DNA of 64,000 bases from Papillibacter cinnamivorans DSM 12816 (GCF_900176335.1 NZ_FWXW01000002.1:62001-126000), one strand, 5' to 3'. Counted from the first letter of the stretch, positions 8,635-16,426 are shown. Numbers and translations are program-made. The notes: generated by a model from the sequence alone, not told the origin.

Positions 8635-9468
8635 ATGAACTATCTGGGCCTTGACCGGCTGCTTATGGACGCCCTGGAGGAGGACATCGGGACCGGGGAT
8701 ATCACCACCCTTTCCTGCGTCCCGGCCGGCAGCGTCTCCCGGGGCGTCTTCCGCGCCAAGGAGGATCTGGTGGTCTGCGGGCTGGAGGTGCTGCGATGCA
8801 CCTTTCTGCTGGTGGACCCCGAGGTAAGCGTGACCTTTCTCACCCGGGACGGTGATTTTGTGAACAAGGGAGATATTATCGCCGAGATCTCCGGCCCCTC
8901 CCGCAGCGTTCTCACCGGAGAGCGCACCGCCCTGAACCTTCTCCAGCGCCTCTCCGGCGTCGCCACTGTCACCGCACGGGCGGTGAAGGCGGTTTCCGGC
9001 ACCGGCGCCCGGATTGCAGACACTCGGAAAACTACCCCGGGCCTTCGTGTCCTGGAAAAATACGCGGTGAAGACGGGCGGGGGCGCCAATCACCGATTCG
9101 GCCTTTCCGACGGCGTTTTAATCAAGGACAATCACATCGTGGCTGCCGGCGGCATCGCTCCCGCGGTGGACGCGGTGCGTAAAAACGCCCCCCATACCCT
9201 GAAAATCGAGGTGGAGACCTCGAACCTCGACGAGGTGGAGGAGGCTCTTTCCGCCGGCGCGGATATCATCATGCTGGACAACATGGATTACGGTCAGATG
9301 GCGGAGGCCGTCCTCCGTATCGGCGGCCGCGCCCTGGTGGAGGCTTCCGGCAATATGGGAGACAAGGATCTGCGGAAGGTCGCCGAGACCGGCGTGGACA
9401 TCATCTCCATCGGCGCCTTAACTCACAGCCCTAAGGCTTCCGACATCAGCCTCCAGTTTGCAAAATAA
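8635..9468 (+). CDS. nadC: Nicotinate-nucleotide pyrophosphorylase (carboxylating)
   Basis: NadC converts quinolinate plus PRPP to nicotinate mononucleotide, CO2 and pyrophosphate, the last step of this operon. The 277-residue length is typical. Family motifs visible are EEDIGTGDITT at the N-terminus, LNLLQRLSGVAT, the phosphoribosyl-binding DTRKTTPGLRVLEKYAVKTGGGANHR, LIKDNH, KIEVE and IIMLDNM, and the C-terminal VEASGNMG. AAGGAGGCG lies between the nadB stop and this start, 17 bases apart, so the two are co-translated. Its NaMN product would go to NadD, which is fused to YqeK at 22.2-23.5 kb. Confidence 0.97.
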   Translation: MNYLGLDRLLMDALEEDIGTGDITTLSCVPAGSVSRGVFRAKEDLVVCGLEVLRCTFLLVDPEVSVTFLTRDGDFVNKGDIIAEISGPSRSVLTGERTALNLLQRLSGVATVTARAVKAVSGTGARIADTRKTTPGLRVLEKYAVKTGGGANHRFGLSDGVLIKDNHIVAAGGIAPAVDAVRKNAPHTLKIEVETSNLDEVEEALSAGADIIMLDNMDYGQMAEAVLRIGGRALVEASGNMGDKDLRKVAETGVDIISIGALTHSPKASDISLQFAK

Positions 9469-9506
9469 CCTCCGGCGGGTGATCGTAAAGTATATTGAGC
9501 TAAAAT

Positions 9507-9760
9507 GGGCGAGGCATACCTGATGCCTCGCCCAATCTGTCGAAAAAGCCTCGCGGAGTTTCGCCGCCGGGCGGCGAAATAAAATCGGATCATTTTCGGG
9601 CGCGGCGTGTACGTGTCCGAAAATACTTCTCCGGCTGCAAGCGTCAAACCGTCCGCCTGGGGCGGACGGCGAGGCGCGCGGCAGACTGCAAGTCTCTTTT
9701 GGAAAAAGGCGTTCCGCCTTTTTCCAAAAGCTCGGGCGAGGCATACCTGATGCCTCGCCC
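9507..9760. repeat. Hairpin array bounded by two identical 27-base palindromes
   Basis: The same 27-base palindrome (11-bp stem, loop ACCTG) occurs at 9507-9533 and 9734-9760. Between the copies lie more hairpins: 9559-9579 (TTTCGCCGC stem), about 9591-9629 (ATTTTCGG / CCGAAAAT), about 9648-9668 (CCGTCCGCC / GGCGGACGG) and a 16-bp perfect stem at 9696-9711 / 9715-9730. The second bounding copy is followed by TTTATTGTTT and could end the nadC transcript. The array fills the gap between the convergent nadC and blaR1-like genes. It holds no plausible gene. Confidence 0.85.
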
Positions 9761-9793
9761 TTTATTGTTTCGGACTCAGACCAGGATTAAACC

Positions 9794-11569
9794 CTAAACT
9801 CCCTGATCGTCCAACCTCCAGGCACCGTCCGCGCTGTCCCGGACGAGGATCATCTTCCAGTTGGGATAGTAACCCCGAAAGGTCTCGTCGTCTTCAATGG
9901 TAAAGTTACACAGCAGGACGATTACGTTTTCTTCCGCCACCCCGTTTATACTGCCTCTTCCGTATTGCATGTATGAAACGCGGTCTGCCTCGCACGCCTC
10001 CTCGTCGAACCACAGGTCGTTCAGAACCCGGGAAGTCGCCGTTTCGGCAAAGTATGTTCTGACGCAGTCCATTGCTCCCTGGATTTCGTCCTCCGTATAG
10101 GCGATATCCGCCGCGTCATGCCCGGAAGCCGGGCCGCCGCTTATTTCCGAAGCTTCCGCGTTTGTTTCCGCTTTTTCTTCGCCGACGGTAAAATCAGCCC
10201 AAACCGTGCGCTTAGTTTGAGGAGCCGCTTCATTGGCGTACCATACTTCGGTAACGATACGGTAATTTCCGGTTTCCAGCTTGTAAGACAGCATATATGG
10301 CGTAAGTGTATAAGTCTTGCCGGTCCCGACGGAAAGCTCCGTCGCCGTTAAATAAAAAAGCGTATCCTCTGTGAAAGGTACTGTCCGCCAGCTACTGCCG
10401 ACCTTTTTTACAAGAACGAATTCCTCACCGCACATCAGACCGCTTTCCATTTCCCGGTTCGTCAGCGTGGCCGTAATGGCTCCAAATTGCGGAGAATACG
10501 CTGCTGCGTCGGTGGTGAACGTGACCCTGTCATATTCGTAACTTGGAAACCGATATATTCCCCAGCGGGACGGGCTTGCTTCGTCAGCCGGATTGACTGC
10601 CAGCCCCACTCCCGCAGCCGCGGCGAGCGTTGCGGCCGCAATGATGACCCATGCCGCCGGCTTTCTGAAATTCAGCACGTTTTTGATCCGCCCCTCCACG
10701 TTCCCTTCCCCGAAAGCAAGAGGGCTGCCGTTTATCATGCGTTTCTCCGCCGCCAGCGAAAGGAGTGACGCGGAATAGGCTTTCCGGATCCCTCCGCCCA
10801 TTTCCCGGATTACTCTCTCATCGCAGCATCGTTCCATATCCGTGCCCATTAAGACATAGGCGGCCCACACCAGCGGATTGAACCAATGGATGCTCAGAAC
10901 CAAAAAGGCAAGCGGTTTGACAACATGGTCATACCTTCGGATATGCGTCAGCTCGTGTCGGACAATATAGCCTTTTTCCTCCTCCGCAAGTCCTGCGGGG
11001 ATATAAATCCTCGGCCTTAAAATACCCAGGACGAAAGGCGTTTTCAGGTTGTCCGCCTCGTATAGATTCTGCCCCGTGTTACGAGCGCTTTTCAGGCGGC
11101 TTTTGAGAATAAAAATTGATAGGACGCTGTAGATCAGCATTACGGCAATGCCGGCGAACCAAACGACGCTCAATAGGGGAATCACGGAATTGGCCACTGT
11201 TTTCGGCTCCGAAATACCGTCTCCGGCTGTGACCACATAGCTGCCGCCCTCGTCGGCGGAAACCGGCGTCCTGCCGGATGCCACGGCCGCTTCATATTCC
11301 TTTGTATGATCGTGAAAATACCATGTCTCTCCGATATAGTCGTCTGTCCACGAGGACACAATGGAACCGTTTTGCAGCCCGGAAGGGATTGCTGAAACAG
11401 GGCAGCTCAGAGACAGAGGGCAGACGAGGCGGAATAAAGCTATGCTCCACAGGGCATACGAAATGACGCTCGGCGCTTTTTTCAGCGGCAGCCGGACCAG
11501 CATAATGAAGACAATCACATAGCTTGCGGTCAGGCTCAGGTTCAAAACCGACAGAAAGGCCTTTGTCAC
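9794..11569 (-). CDS. BlaR1/MecR1-like M56 membrane metallopeptidase with Ig-like and DUF4829-like sensor region
   Basis: This 591-residue sensor protease is paired with the BlaI-like repressor upstream. The N-terminal part (about 1-330) has several membrane helices and the zinc peptidase motif HELTH at residues 205-209, with the third ligand probably E251 in CCDERV. This is the M56 domain of BlaR1/MecR1. The extracellular part differs from BlaR1: no penicillin-binding transpeptidase domain or SxxK/STYK motif is seen. Instead there is an Ig-like stretch (about 335-460, FVLVKKVGSSWRTVPF) and a C-terminal domain (about 485-591) resembling DUF4829. The start is GTG, overlapping the blaI-like stop as GTGA, with GGAGG 7-11 bases upstream. 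The inducing signal is therefore unknown and need not be a beta-lactam. Confidence 0.85.
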   Translation of the reverse strand: MTKAFLSVLNLSLTASYVIVFIMLVRLPLKKAPSVISYALWSIALFRLVCPLSLSCPVSAIPSGLQNGSIVSSWTDDYIGETWYFHDHTKEYEAAVASGRTPVSADEGGSYVVTAGDGISEPKTVANSVIPLLSVVWFAGIAVMLIYSVLSIFILKSRLKSARNTGQNLYEADNLKTPFVLGILRPRIYIPAGLAEEEKGYIVRHELTHIRRYDHVVKPLAFLVLSIHWFNPLVWAAYVLMGTDMERCCDERVIREMGGGIRKAYSASLLSLAAEKRMINGSPLAFGEGNVEGRIKNVLNFRKPAAWVIIAAATLAAAAGVGLAVNPADEASPSRWGIYRFPSYEYDRVTFTTDAAAYSPQFGAITATLTNREMESGLMCGEEFVLVKKVGSSWRTVPFTEDTLFYLTATELSVGTGKTYTLTPYMLSYKLETGNYRIVTEVWYANEAAPQTKRTVWADFTVGEEKAETNAEASEISGGPASGHDAADIAYTEDEIQGAMDCVRTYFAETATSRVLNDLWFDEEACEADRVSYMQYGRGSINGVAEENVIVLLCNFTIEDDETFRGYYPNWKMILVRDSADGAWRLDDQGV

Positions 11570-11934
11570 GGCGTTTCCTCCCTGTGCTCGTCAATCAGCT
11601 TTTTCAGCTCTTCGGCCTGCCGTTGGCTGAGCTTCCCGCTTCCTATAAAGGCTGTCAGAAACCGGGGGAGAGAACCTCCGAAGGTATCCTCCACGAAGCG
11701 TCTGCTCTCCCCGCCGTACAGTTCGTCTTTTTTGACAAGAGACGTGACCGTTGCGTCCTGATTCCGGAATATGCCCTTTTCGCATAAATTCTTTAAAACC
11801 GTGTAGGTTGTGGATTTCTTCCAGTTAAATTCCTTTTCGCACAGCTTCACCAGTTCGCCTGAGCCGATGGGCTCGTTCCGCCAGACAAGCTCCGCGAATT
11901 TCGCCTCGCTCTGCGCCAGCTTGGTATCCTTCAT
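11566..11934 (-). CDS. BlaI/MecI/CopY-family transcriptional repressor
   Basis: The 122-residue winged-helix repressor has the family sequence: SEAKFAELVWRNEPIGSGELVKLCEKEFNWKKSTTYTVLKNLCEKG at residues 8-53, followed by a helical dimerisation tail. Members dimerise on dyad operators and are inactivated by cleavage by their cognate M56 protease. The protease gene overlaps by 4 bases downstream, so the two form a coupled operon. Two identical-type dyads precede the gene, one overlapping the promoter and one at the transcription start, which fits autorepression. Other target genes cannot be identified here. Confidence 0.92.
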   Translation of the reverse strand: MKDTKLAQSEAKFAELVWRNEPIGSGELVKLCEKEFNWKKSTTYTVLKNLCEKGIFRNQDATVTSLVKKDELYGGESRRFVEDTFGGSLPRFLTAFIGSGKLSQRQAEELKKLIDEHREETP

Positions 11935-11949
11935 ACGTGATCCCTCCTT

Positions 11950-11968
11950 GGTCTATATTTCATAGACC
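11950..11968. promoter_or_regulatory. Operator 1 for the BlaI-like repressor
   Basis: The dyad GGTCTAT-N5-ATAGACC lies about 16 bases upstream of the repressor start codon, around the predicted transcription start. It matches operator 2 in half-site (GTCTAT) and spacer length (5). Confidence 0.75.
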
Positions 11969-11976
11969 GCATTTCA

Positions 11977-12005
11977 AGTCTATTCCTTATAGACCAGAAT
12001 GTCAA
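11977..12005 (-). promoter_or_regulatory. Promoter and operator 2 of the blaI-like operon
   Basis: On the minus strand, TTGACA (12000-12005) is followed after 17 bases by TAGACT (11977-11982). A second dyad, GTCTAT-N5-ATAGAC (11978-11994), covers the -10 and part of the spacer. Dyad centres are 27 bases apart. Repressor bound here would block RNA polymerase, as in bla/mec systems. Confidence 0.7.
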
Positions 12006-12097
12006 GAAGAATTATCGCAGATACTCTGCTTGGTTTGCTCGAAGAATCGTCTCCCCTCACGTTCCGCCGGAAAACAGGATTTTCAGCGGAAAGCCGC

Positions 12098-12514
12098 CTA
12101 TTTGTTCTGCGCGGATTCATCCGAAACGCCCGTCTTATCCTTGCAGATAGTCTTCAGCAGACTGAACCAAAATAGGATAAGCAGAAGATCGTAATGATTG
12201 TGAGACAATTGATTCAGCGGCATGTTCGGCAGGTATAAAACAGCGAACAGCGCCGCCGTTATGACCGCATAACTCCAGTCGGCCCTCAGCCTCCCCTTCC
12301 GGAACCATTCTTTTATATGATCCATCAGGAAAAAAACAGCGATCACCAAAGTATAGACATGCAGCCAGACAAGGTATGGGATCATATCGTAGTACCTGGC
12401 CGTATGATATCGGACGATGGGGTCGATAAAATTCAATACCGCCAAAGTAATTGCAAGAAAGCCGATTTTACAGATACCATATAGTATCGCTTTTTTGTTG
12501 TTCAACAAACACAT
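12098..12514 (-). CDS. Small multi-pass membrane protein, unrecognised
   Basis: I do not recognise this 138-residue protein. Hydrophobicity suggests four membrane helices (about residues 9-29, 44-63, 81-99 and 107-124), with basic loops such as KEWFRKGRLR and a short polar C-terminal tail. AAAAGGGGG lies just before the ATG, so it is probably translated. It is on the same strand as the repressor/sensor operon and ends 163 bases before it, but the repressor has its own promoter in between, so co-regulation is not established. No catalytic motif is visible. Confidence 0.6.
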   Translation of the reverse strand: MCLLNNKKAILYGICKIGFLAITLAVLNFIDPIVRYHTARYYDMIPYLVWLHVYTLVIAVFFLMDHIKEWFRKGRLRADWSYAVITAALFAVLYLPNMPLNQLSHNHYDLLLILFWFSLLKTICKDKTGVSDESAQNK

Positions 12515-12570
12515 ATCCCCCTTTTCCGATGGATCCGGCTGGCGGAACGAACAGGCCGTCTCTCGGCTTA

Positions 12571-12606
12571 TTCAAGAAAAGCCCCGGCTGCAAATGCAGC
12601 CGGGGC
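12571..12606 (-). terminator. Terminator after the efp-side transcript
   Basis: An 11-bp perfect GC-rich stem (12581-12591 with 12596-12606, loop AAAT) is followed on the minus strand by TTTTCTTGAA. It sits 14 bases past the stop of the zinc-ribbon gene. Confidence 0.85.
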
Positions 12607-12620
12607 CCGTTCTACTGTAC

Positions 12621-13031
12621 TTATTCTTCGTCTTCGCAGCCGCAGCCGCAACCGCAGCCGTCCTCGCCCAGGTCGAACTCCAGCTTTTCGCCGCAGTTGG
12701 GGCACTGGACGCCGCCGCTTTTCAGAATCTCCTCGTCGATGGTGATTTTTTCCTCGCAGGTGGGGCATTCCACCTCGTAGTACTCTTCGTCGTCTTCGTC
12801 TTCTTCGTCCTCGTCGTAGACGATGTCTTCCACCTGCGCAAGATCCTCGCTCAGCTCGTCGATCTCGTCGCCCAGAGCCAGATGGTTTTCCTCCAGGTCG
12901 GCGATGCTCAGGCCCACGTCCTCCAAAATGTCGATGATGACGGAAAACAGCTTTCCTTCCTTGGTCTCGGTGTCAAGGGTCAGGCCTTCGCTCAAGCCTT
13001 TGAGGTAAGCCACTTTTTCAGAAATAGTCAT
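12621..13031 (-). CDS. CD1247-type acidic zinc-ribbon protein with Cys-Gly tail
   Basis: The 136-residue protein matches the 'CD1247 N-terminal domain' type found in Clostridia beside efp. Residues 1-70 are a helical domain (SEKVAYLKGLSEGL onward). An extremely acidic linker follows (73-87), then a zinc-ribbon with CPTC (89-92) and CPNC (110-113), and a tail in which Cys and Gly alternate (C126, C128, C130, C132) before EDEE. The ribbon should bind one zinc. The alternating-Cys tail could bind another metal or form disulfides. AAAAGGAG precedes the ATG. It lies 21 bases after efp and shares its terminator, so it is co-transcribed with a translation factor. Function is unknown. Confidence 0.75.
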   Translation of the reverse strand: MTISEKVAYLKGLSEGLTLDTETKEGKLFSVIIDILEDVGLSIADLEENHLALGDEIDELSEDLAQVEDIVYDEDEEDEDDEEYYEVECPTCEEKITIDEEILKSGGVQCPNCGEKLEFDLGEDGCGCGCGCEDEE

Positions 13032-13052
13032 TCGTATTCTCCTTTTAAAATG

Positions 13053-13616
13053 TCAGTTCTTGCAGCGTTCCAGGTATTCTCCTGTGCGCGTGTCCACCTT
13101 GATTCTGTCCCCGATGTCGATAAAGAGAGGCACTTTGATGGTGGCTCCCGTCTCCAGGGTGGCGGGCTTGGTTACGTTGGTGGCGGTGTCGCCCTTAAAG
13201 CCCGGGTCGGTCTGAGTAACTTCCAGCTCAACGAAGTTGGGGGGTTCGACGCCGAATACGTTTCCCTTGAAGGAAAGGATTTTGACAAGGGTGTTTTCCT
13301 TGATAAAGCGAAAGCTGTCTCCCAAAACACCCTTGTTGAGCGGGATCTGCTCGTAGCTTTCGGTGTCCATGAAATAATAGAGATCCCCGTCGTTATAGAG
13401 ATATTCCAGATCCTTGCGCTCCACGTAGGCCGGCGGGAATTTGTCCGACGGATTGAACGTGGTCTCGGTTACGCTTCCGCTGATGACGTTGCGCATCTTC
13501 ACCCGGACGAAAGCGGCGCCCTTGCCCGGCTTCACATGCTGAAACTCCACTACCTGCATGACGTTTCCGTCCATTTCGAAGGTAACCCCGTTGCGAAAAT
13601 CGCTGGCTGAAATCAT
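13053..13616 (-). CDS. efp: Elongation factor P
   Basis: EF-P enters the ribosomal E site and relieves stalling at polyproline. The 187-residue length is standard, with three beta-barrel domains (KOW-like N-terminal, OB and C-terminal). The N-terminal loop [10 protein letters not shown] puts the tip lysine at K32, the position modified in Bacillus; the modifying enzyme is not in this window. The C-terminal [16 protein letters not shown] is the family signature. A longer reading frame begins at 13676, but the ATG at 13616 is preceded by GGGAGGA and gives the conserved [10 protein letters not shown] start. It follows an Xaa-Pro peptidase gene, as yqhT-efp does in Bacillus. Confidence 0.97.
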   Translation of the reverse strand: MISASDFRNGVTFEMDGNVMQVVEFQHVKPGKGAAFVRVKMRNVISGSVTETTFNPSDKFPPAYVERKDLEYLYNDGDLYYFMDTESYEQIPLNKGVLGDSFRFIKENTLVKILSFKGNVFGVEPPNFVELEVTQTDPGFKGDTATNVTKPATLETGATIKVPLFIDIGDRIKVDTRTGEYLERCKN

Positions 13617-13723
13617 ATACCGTCCTCCCGATCCAATCGCCCGGTCCCCCGGGCTGAGTTCTGTCGATTGCCACAAATCATTCTATAATAGAATCCGCTG
13701 TTTTGCAAGCATTATGTCCTGTT

Positions 13724-14797
13724 TTAAAGAATAATCAGGTCTTTTTGTGCCTTTGTGATCACGTCGCAGCCATAAGGCCGCAGCACCATCATGTCCTCGA
13801 TGCGCACGCCGAATTTACCCGGCAGATAAATCCCCGGTTCCGCGGTCACCACCGCACCCTCCGGCATGGAAGTCTCGTCCCCCGGGGATGCGTTGGGTAT
13901 CTCATGGATCTCAATGCCCACGCTGTGGCCGAAGCTGTGGCCGAAGTACTCTCCGTACCCCGCCCCGTCGATGACGTTCCGCGCCGCGGTGTCGATGCTT
14001 TTCCCCGTCTGGCCCGCCCGGGCGGCCGCGATACCGGCAAGCTGCGCCCGAAGAACGATATCATAGACCCGCCTCATCTCCTCGTCCGCAGATCCCAGGG
14101 CGACGGTGCGCGTCATGTCCGAGCAGTATCCTTCCGCGATGCAGCCGAAATCCATGGTCAAAAATTCGCCGGTTCTGAGAACACGGTCCGTTGGGACCCC
14201 GTGGGGCAGGCTGGAGTTGGGCCCGGACACCACGATGGGGTCAAAGGACATCTTCTCCGCTCCGCGGCGCAGCATGCGGTAGGCGAGCTCCGCCGCCACC
14301 GCTTTTTCCGTCAGACCGGGCCGGATTACATCCAGGATCTCCTCAAAGGCCCCCTCCGCGATCCGCTGGGCCTTCGTTATCGCCGCGATTTCGCTCTCGT
14401 CCTTGGCGGCTCTCAGTCCCGTGAGGATGCTCTGGGCGGGAATAAACTCGGTCTTGATGGCGGCGACATAGGCCCGGTATGCGCTTACGCTGAGATGATC
14501 CTCCTCGAAGCCCAGCCTGCGGATACCGCTGGCTGCCACCGCCTGGCGGATGGCGGCGTTATAATTTTTGCTTCTGTCCACCATTTCGACCTCGGCGTCT
14601 CCGATGGACGCCCTGGCGGCTTCGATAAAGCGCGAGTCAATGAAAAAGAAGTTTTTTGTTTTGGTAACGACGGCGATACCGTCCGTAGAGTCAAAGCCCG
14701 TGGCGTAAAAGCGGTTGGCCTGGCTGGTGAGCAGGAAGCCGTCCAGCTCCAGCTCCGGGAGCTTCTCCGCGATCTGAGCAAATCGGTTTTTCTTCAT
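13724..14797 (-). CDS. Xaa-Pro aminopeptidase, M24 family
   Basis: This 357-residue metallopeptidase removes N-terminal residues preceding proline. The N-terminal creatinase-like domain (1-125) is followed by the pita-bread catalytic domain with its two-metal ligands visible in order: LTMDFGCIAEGYCSDMTR (two Asp), GHSFGHSVGIEIHE (His), TAEPGIY (Glu) and RIEDM (Glu). The frame extends to 14854, but the ATG at 14797 has CAGGAGG 8-14 bases upstream and begins MKKNRFAQ. The gene is adjacent to efp, a conserved Bacillota pairing that links proline-peptide turnover with polyproline translation. Confidence 0.94.
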   Translation of the reverse strand: MKKNRFAQIAEKLPELELDGFLLTSQANRFYATGFDSTDGIAVVTKTKNFFFIDSRFIEAARASIGDAEVEMVDRSKNYNAAIRQAVAASGIRRLGFEEDHLSVSAYRAYVAAIKTEFIPAQSILTGLRAAKDESEIAAITKAQRIAEGAFEEILDVIRPGLTEKAVAAELAYRMLRRGAEKMSFDPIVVSGPNSSLPHGVPTDRVLRTGEFLTMDFGCIAEGYCSDMTRTVALGSADEEMRRVYDIVLRAQLAGIAAARAGQTGKSIDTAARNVIDGAGYGEYFGHSFGHSVGIEIHEIPNASPGDETSMPEGAVVTAEPGIYLPGKFGVRIEDMMVLRPYGCDVITKAQKDLIIL

Positions 14798-14875
14798 GTT
14801 ATCCTCCTGTCCGCCGCAGTCGCGGCGAAATGGTACGGCGCTCCCTCTTTTCATCCGGTGCGCCGGGTATCCGCA

Positions 14876-15745
14876 TCAGAACGATTCCCTATTTTCCACT
14901 CTCCTCCGGTAGAGCTCCTTCATGGCGGCGGCGTCCTCGCTCTGCTCTCCCGCGGATTCGCAGATGACGGTGGGCGTGTATCCCCGTTCCGCGATACCTG
15001 CGGCCAGCGGTTCGAAATCCGGCCCCCAGCCGGGATCGGAAAAGTTCAGGTGCCGTTTTTCGCCGCCCCGGGGACTGTACTCCACCTTGGAAAAATGGCA
15101 GTGAAACCCGGCCGCCCTCTCTTTTCCCAGCGCCCGTTCCATATCCGCCAGTACGCGTATCGTCTCTTCCGCTCCGAACAAGCCCAGGCTTCTGGCATAC
15201 AGGTGTCCGAAATCGACGCAGGGAATCAGCCTTTCGCTTAAATAACACAGCTCCAGCACTTCGGTGAGGTCTCCCAGCTGATTTGTCTTTCCCATCGTCT
15301 CGATGCAGAAGAAAATGCGTCCGAATCCGGCCTCCTCCGTCTCGGTCAGGAGGCGGGCAAGGCTCTCCCGGGCGTTTTCCAGCGCCTGCCGCCGGGAAAG
15401 ACCCATAAGGCCCCCGCAGTGCACCACCGCCCGCTCCGCTCCCATGGAAGCGGCCGCTCGGCAGCTGTCTAAAATATAGCGGCGGTTTTTCCCGTAGCCC
15501 TCGTCGCTCGTATTTGTAAGATTGATAAAATAGGGCGCATGGAGGGAAAGAGTGATCCCGTGCTCCTGCGCCGCCCGTCCAAGGTCCTCGGCGGCAGCCC
15601 TGCCGATGTGGACGCCCCTTCCGCACTGGTATTCATAGGCGTCCAGCCCGATGGAGGAAAGCCAGGCCGGAGCCGGCAGCGAGCTCCGGCTCACATTCTC
15701 CAGATACCTCCTGGAATTGCCCGCCGTGCCGAATTTCGCCTTCAC
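14876..15745 (-). CDS. Endonuclease IV-like TIM-barrel protein (AP endonuclease family 2)
   Basis: The 289-residue product resembles endonuclease IV/xylose-isomerase-like TIM barrels. Strand-end metal ligands fall where Nfo has them: HAPY, VVHCG, CIETMG, VDFGH, FHCHFSK and CESAGE. With all these present, a three-zinc phosphodiesterase acting on abasic DNA is plausible. The open frame runs to 16162, but the upstream part is a shadow of yqeG. The real start is the GTG at 15745, overlapping the yqeG stop as GTGA, with GAGGAGGGG upstream. It could instead be a sugar-phosphate isomerase-type protein; the DNA-repair role is inference from ligands. Confidence 0.8.
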   Translation of the reverse strand: MKAKFGTAGNSRRYLENVSRSSLPAPAWLSSIGLDAYEYQCGRGVHIGRAAAEDLGRAAQEHGITLSLHAPYFINLTNTSDEGYGKNRRYILDSCRAAASMGAERAVVHCGGLMGLSRRQALENARESLARLLTETEEAGFGRIFFCIETMGKTNQLGDLTEVLELCYLSERLIPCVDFGHLYARSLGLFGAEETIRVLADMERALGKERAAGFHCHFSKVEYSPRGGEKRHLNFSDPGWGPDFEPLAAGIAERGYTPTVICESAGEQSEDAAAMKELYRRRVENRESF

Positions 15746-16254
15746 CGGCCGGCCCCTCCTCTTTTCCTGCCCAGGATCCGTGCCGGGTTCTCCAGCCAGT
15801 ACACCAGAATCCTCCCCGGTTCTCTCAGCGGTTCCACCGGGTCCACCATAATTGCTGTAAAGCCGCATCGCTTTGCTCCTATGATGTCGGTAAACAGCAG
15901 GTCTCCCGCCACGGCGGTCTCCTCCGCCCTCCCCCCGGCGGCCTGCAGGGCGCGCAGGAGGCCTCTCCTCCGGGGTTTTCCCGCCCTTCCGATATACGGT
16001 ACCCCCAGAAACTGTGCGTACCGTTTCACGCGGTCCTCCGACCGGTTGTTGGAGACAATATACAGGCTGATCCCGTTTTCGGCGAGGCTCTTCGCCCAAT
16101 CCATCACCTCGGCCGTAGGCTCGGAGACCCGGCGGGACGCCAGGGTATTGTCCAGATCGCACAGAAGAAGGCGAATTCCCCTCTCCCGCAGCAGTTCCGG
16201 AGTAATTTTCGTGAACCTGGAAAGAACCAGATCCGGCAGCATTGAAAAACTCAT
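15742..16254 (-). CDS. yqeG: YqeG-family HAD IIIA phosphatase
   Basis: The 170-residue HAD hydrolase has the nucleophile motif LLLCDLDNTLASR near residue 28, motif II in IVSNN, and the distal acidic motif GDLLFTDIIGAKRCGFTAIMVDPVEP. Yeast homologue Gep4 dephosphorylates phosphatidylglycerophosphate; the bacterial YqeG substrate is not proven. The frame is open to 16404, giving a Cys-rich N-terminal extension through an inverted repeat. The ATG at 16254 is preferred because GAGGACGG lies just upstream and the N-terminus then matches the Bacillus protein. It is translationally coupled to the endonuclease-IV-like gene. Confidence 0.87.
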   Translation of the reverse strand: MSFSMLPDLVLSRFTKITPELLRERGIRLLLCDLDNTLASRRVSEPTAEVMDWAKSLAENGISLYIVSNNRSEDRVKRYAQFLGVPYIGRAGKPRRRGLLRALQAAGGRAEETAVAGDLLFTDIIGAKRCGFTAIMVDPVEPLREPGRILVYWLENPARILGRKRGGAGR

Positions 16255-16285
16255 AACCGTCCTCATATCCGCATACTTTAAATCA

Positions 16286-16426
16286 GGGTCCGTTTGAAAA
16301 ATGGAACGCAGTCCACAGTCGGTACATTCTCCAGCCGGGTTATGGCAGCGTCCTGTTTGTTTTGCATCGACCGAGTATTTCGCTTTATATTTGCAGCAAT
16401 CCACACGCTGTTTTTCAAACGGACCC
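16286..16426. repeat. 141-base element with perfect 16-base terminal inverted repeats
   Basis: GGGTCCGTTTGAAAAA at 16286-16301 is matched by its exact reverse complement at 16411-16426. The 109 bases between are moderately GC-rich. On the minus strand they read as a Cys-rich peptide (CCKYKAKYSV, then CTDCGLRSIFQTD) in frame with yqeG, with no ribosome-binding site. No transposase is present. A MITE-like repeat or a long regulatory stem are the main options. Confidence 0.6.

Noticed and set aside
9418-9744. 108-codon minus-strand frame in the nadC-blaR1 gap
   Set aside because: It is made of the translated hairpin array and the end of nadC; composition is not protein-like.
12417-13610. 397-codon plus-strand frame over efp
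   Set aside because: It is the antisense of efp and the zinc-ribbon gene, both well-supported; its Leu/Val/Phe-rich sequence is typical of an antisense shadow.
15746-16162. Long N-terminal extension of the endonuclease-IV-like gene
   Set aside because: It reads yqeG out of frame and is Gly/Arg-rich; a GTG with a good ribosome-binding site marks the real start at 15745.
16255-16404. Cys-rich N-terminal extension of YqeG
   Set aside because: No ribosome-binding site and no match to the family; it is better explained as read-through of the inverted-repeat element, though recorded as a finding.
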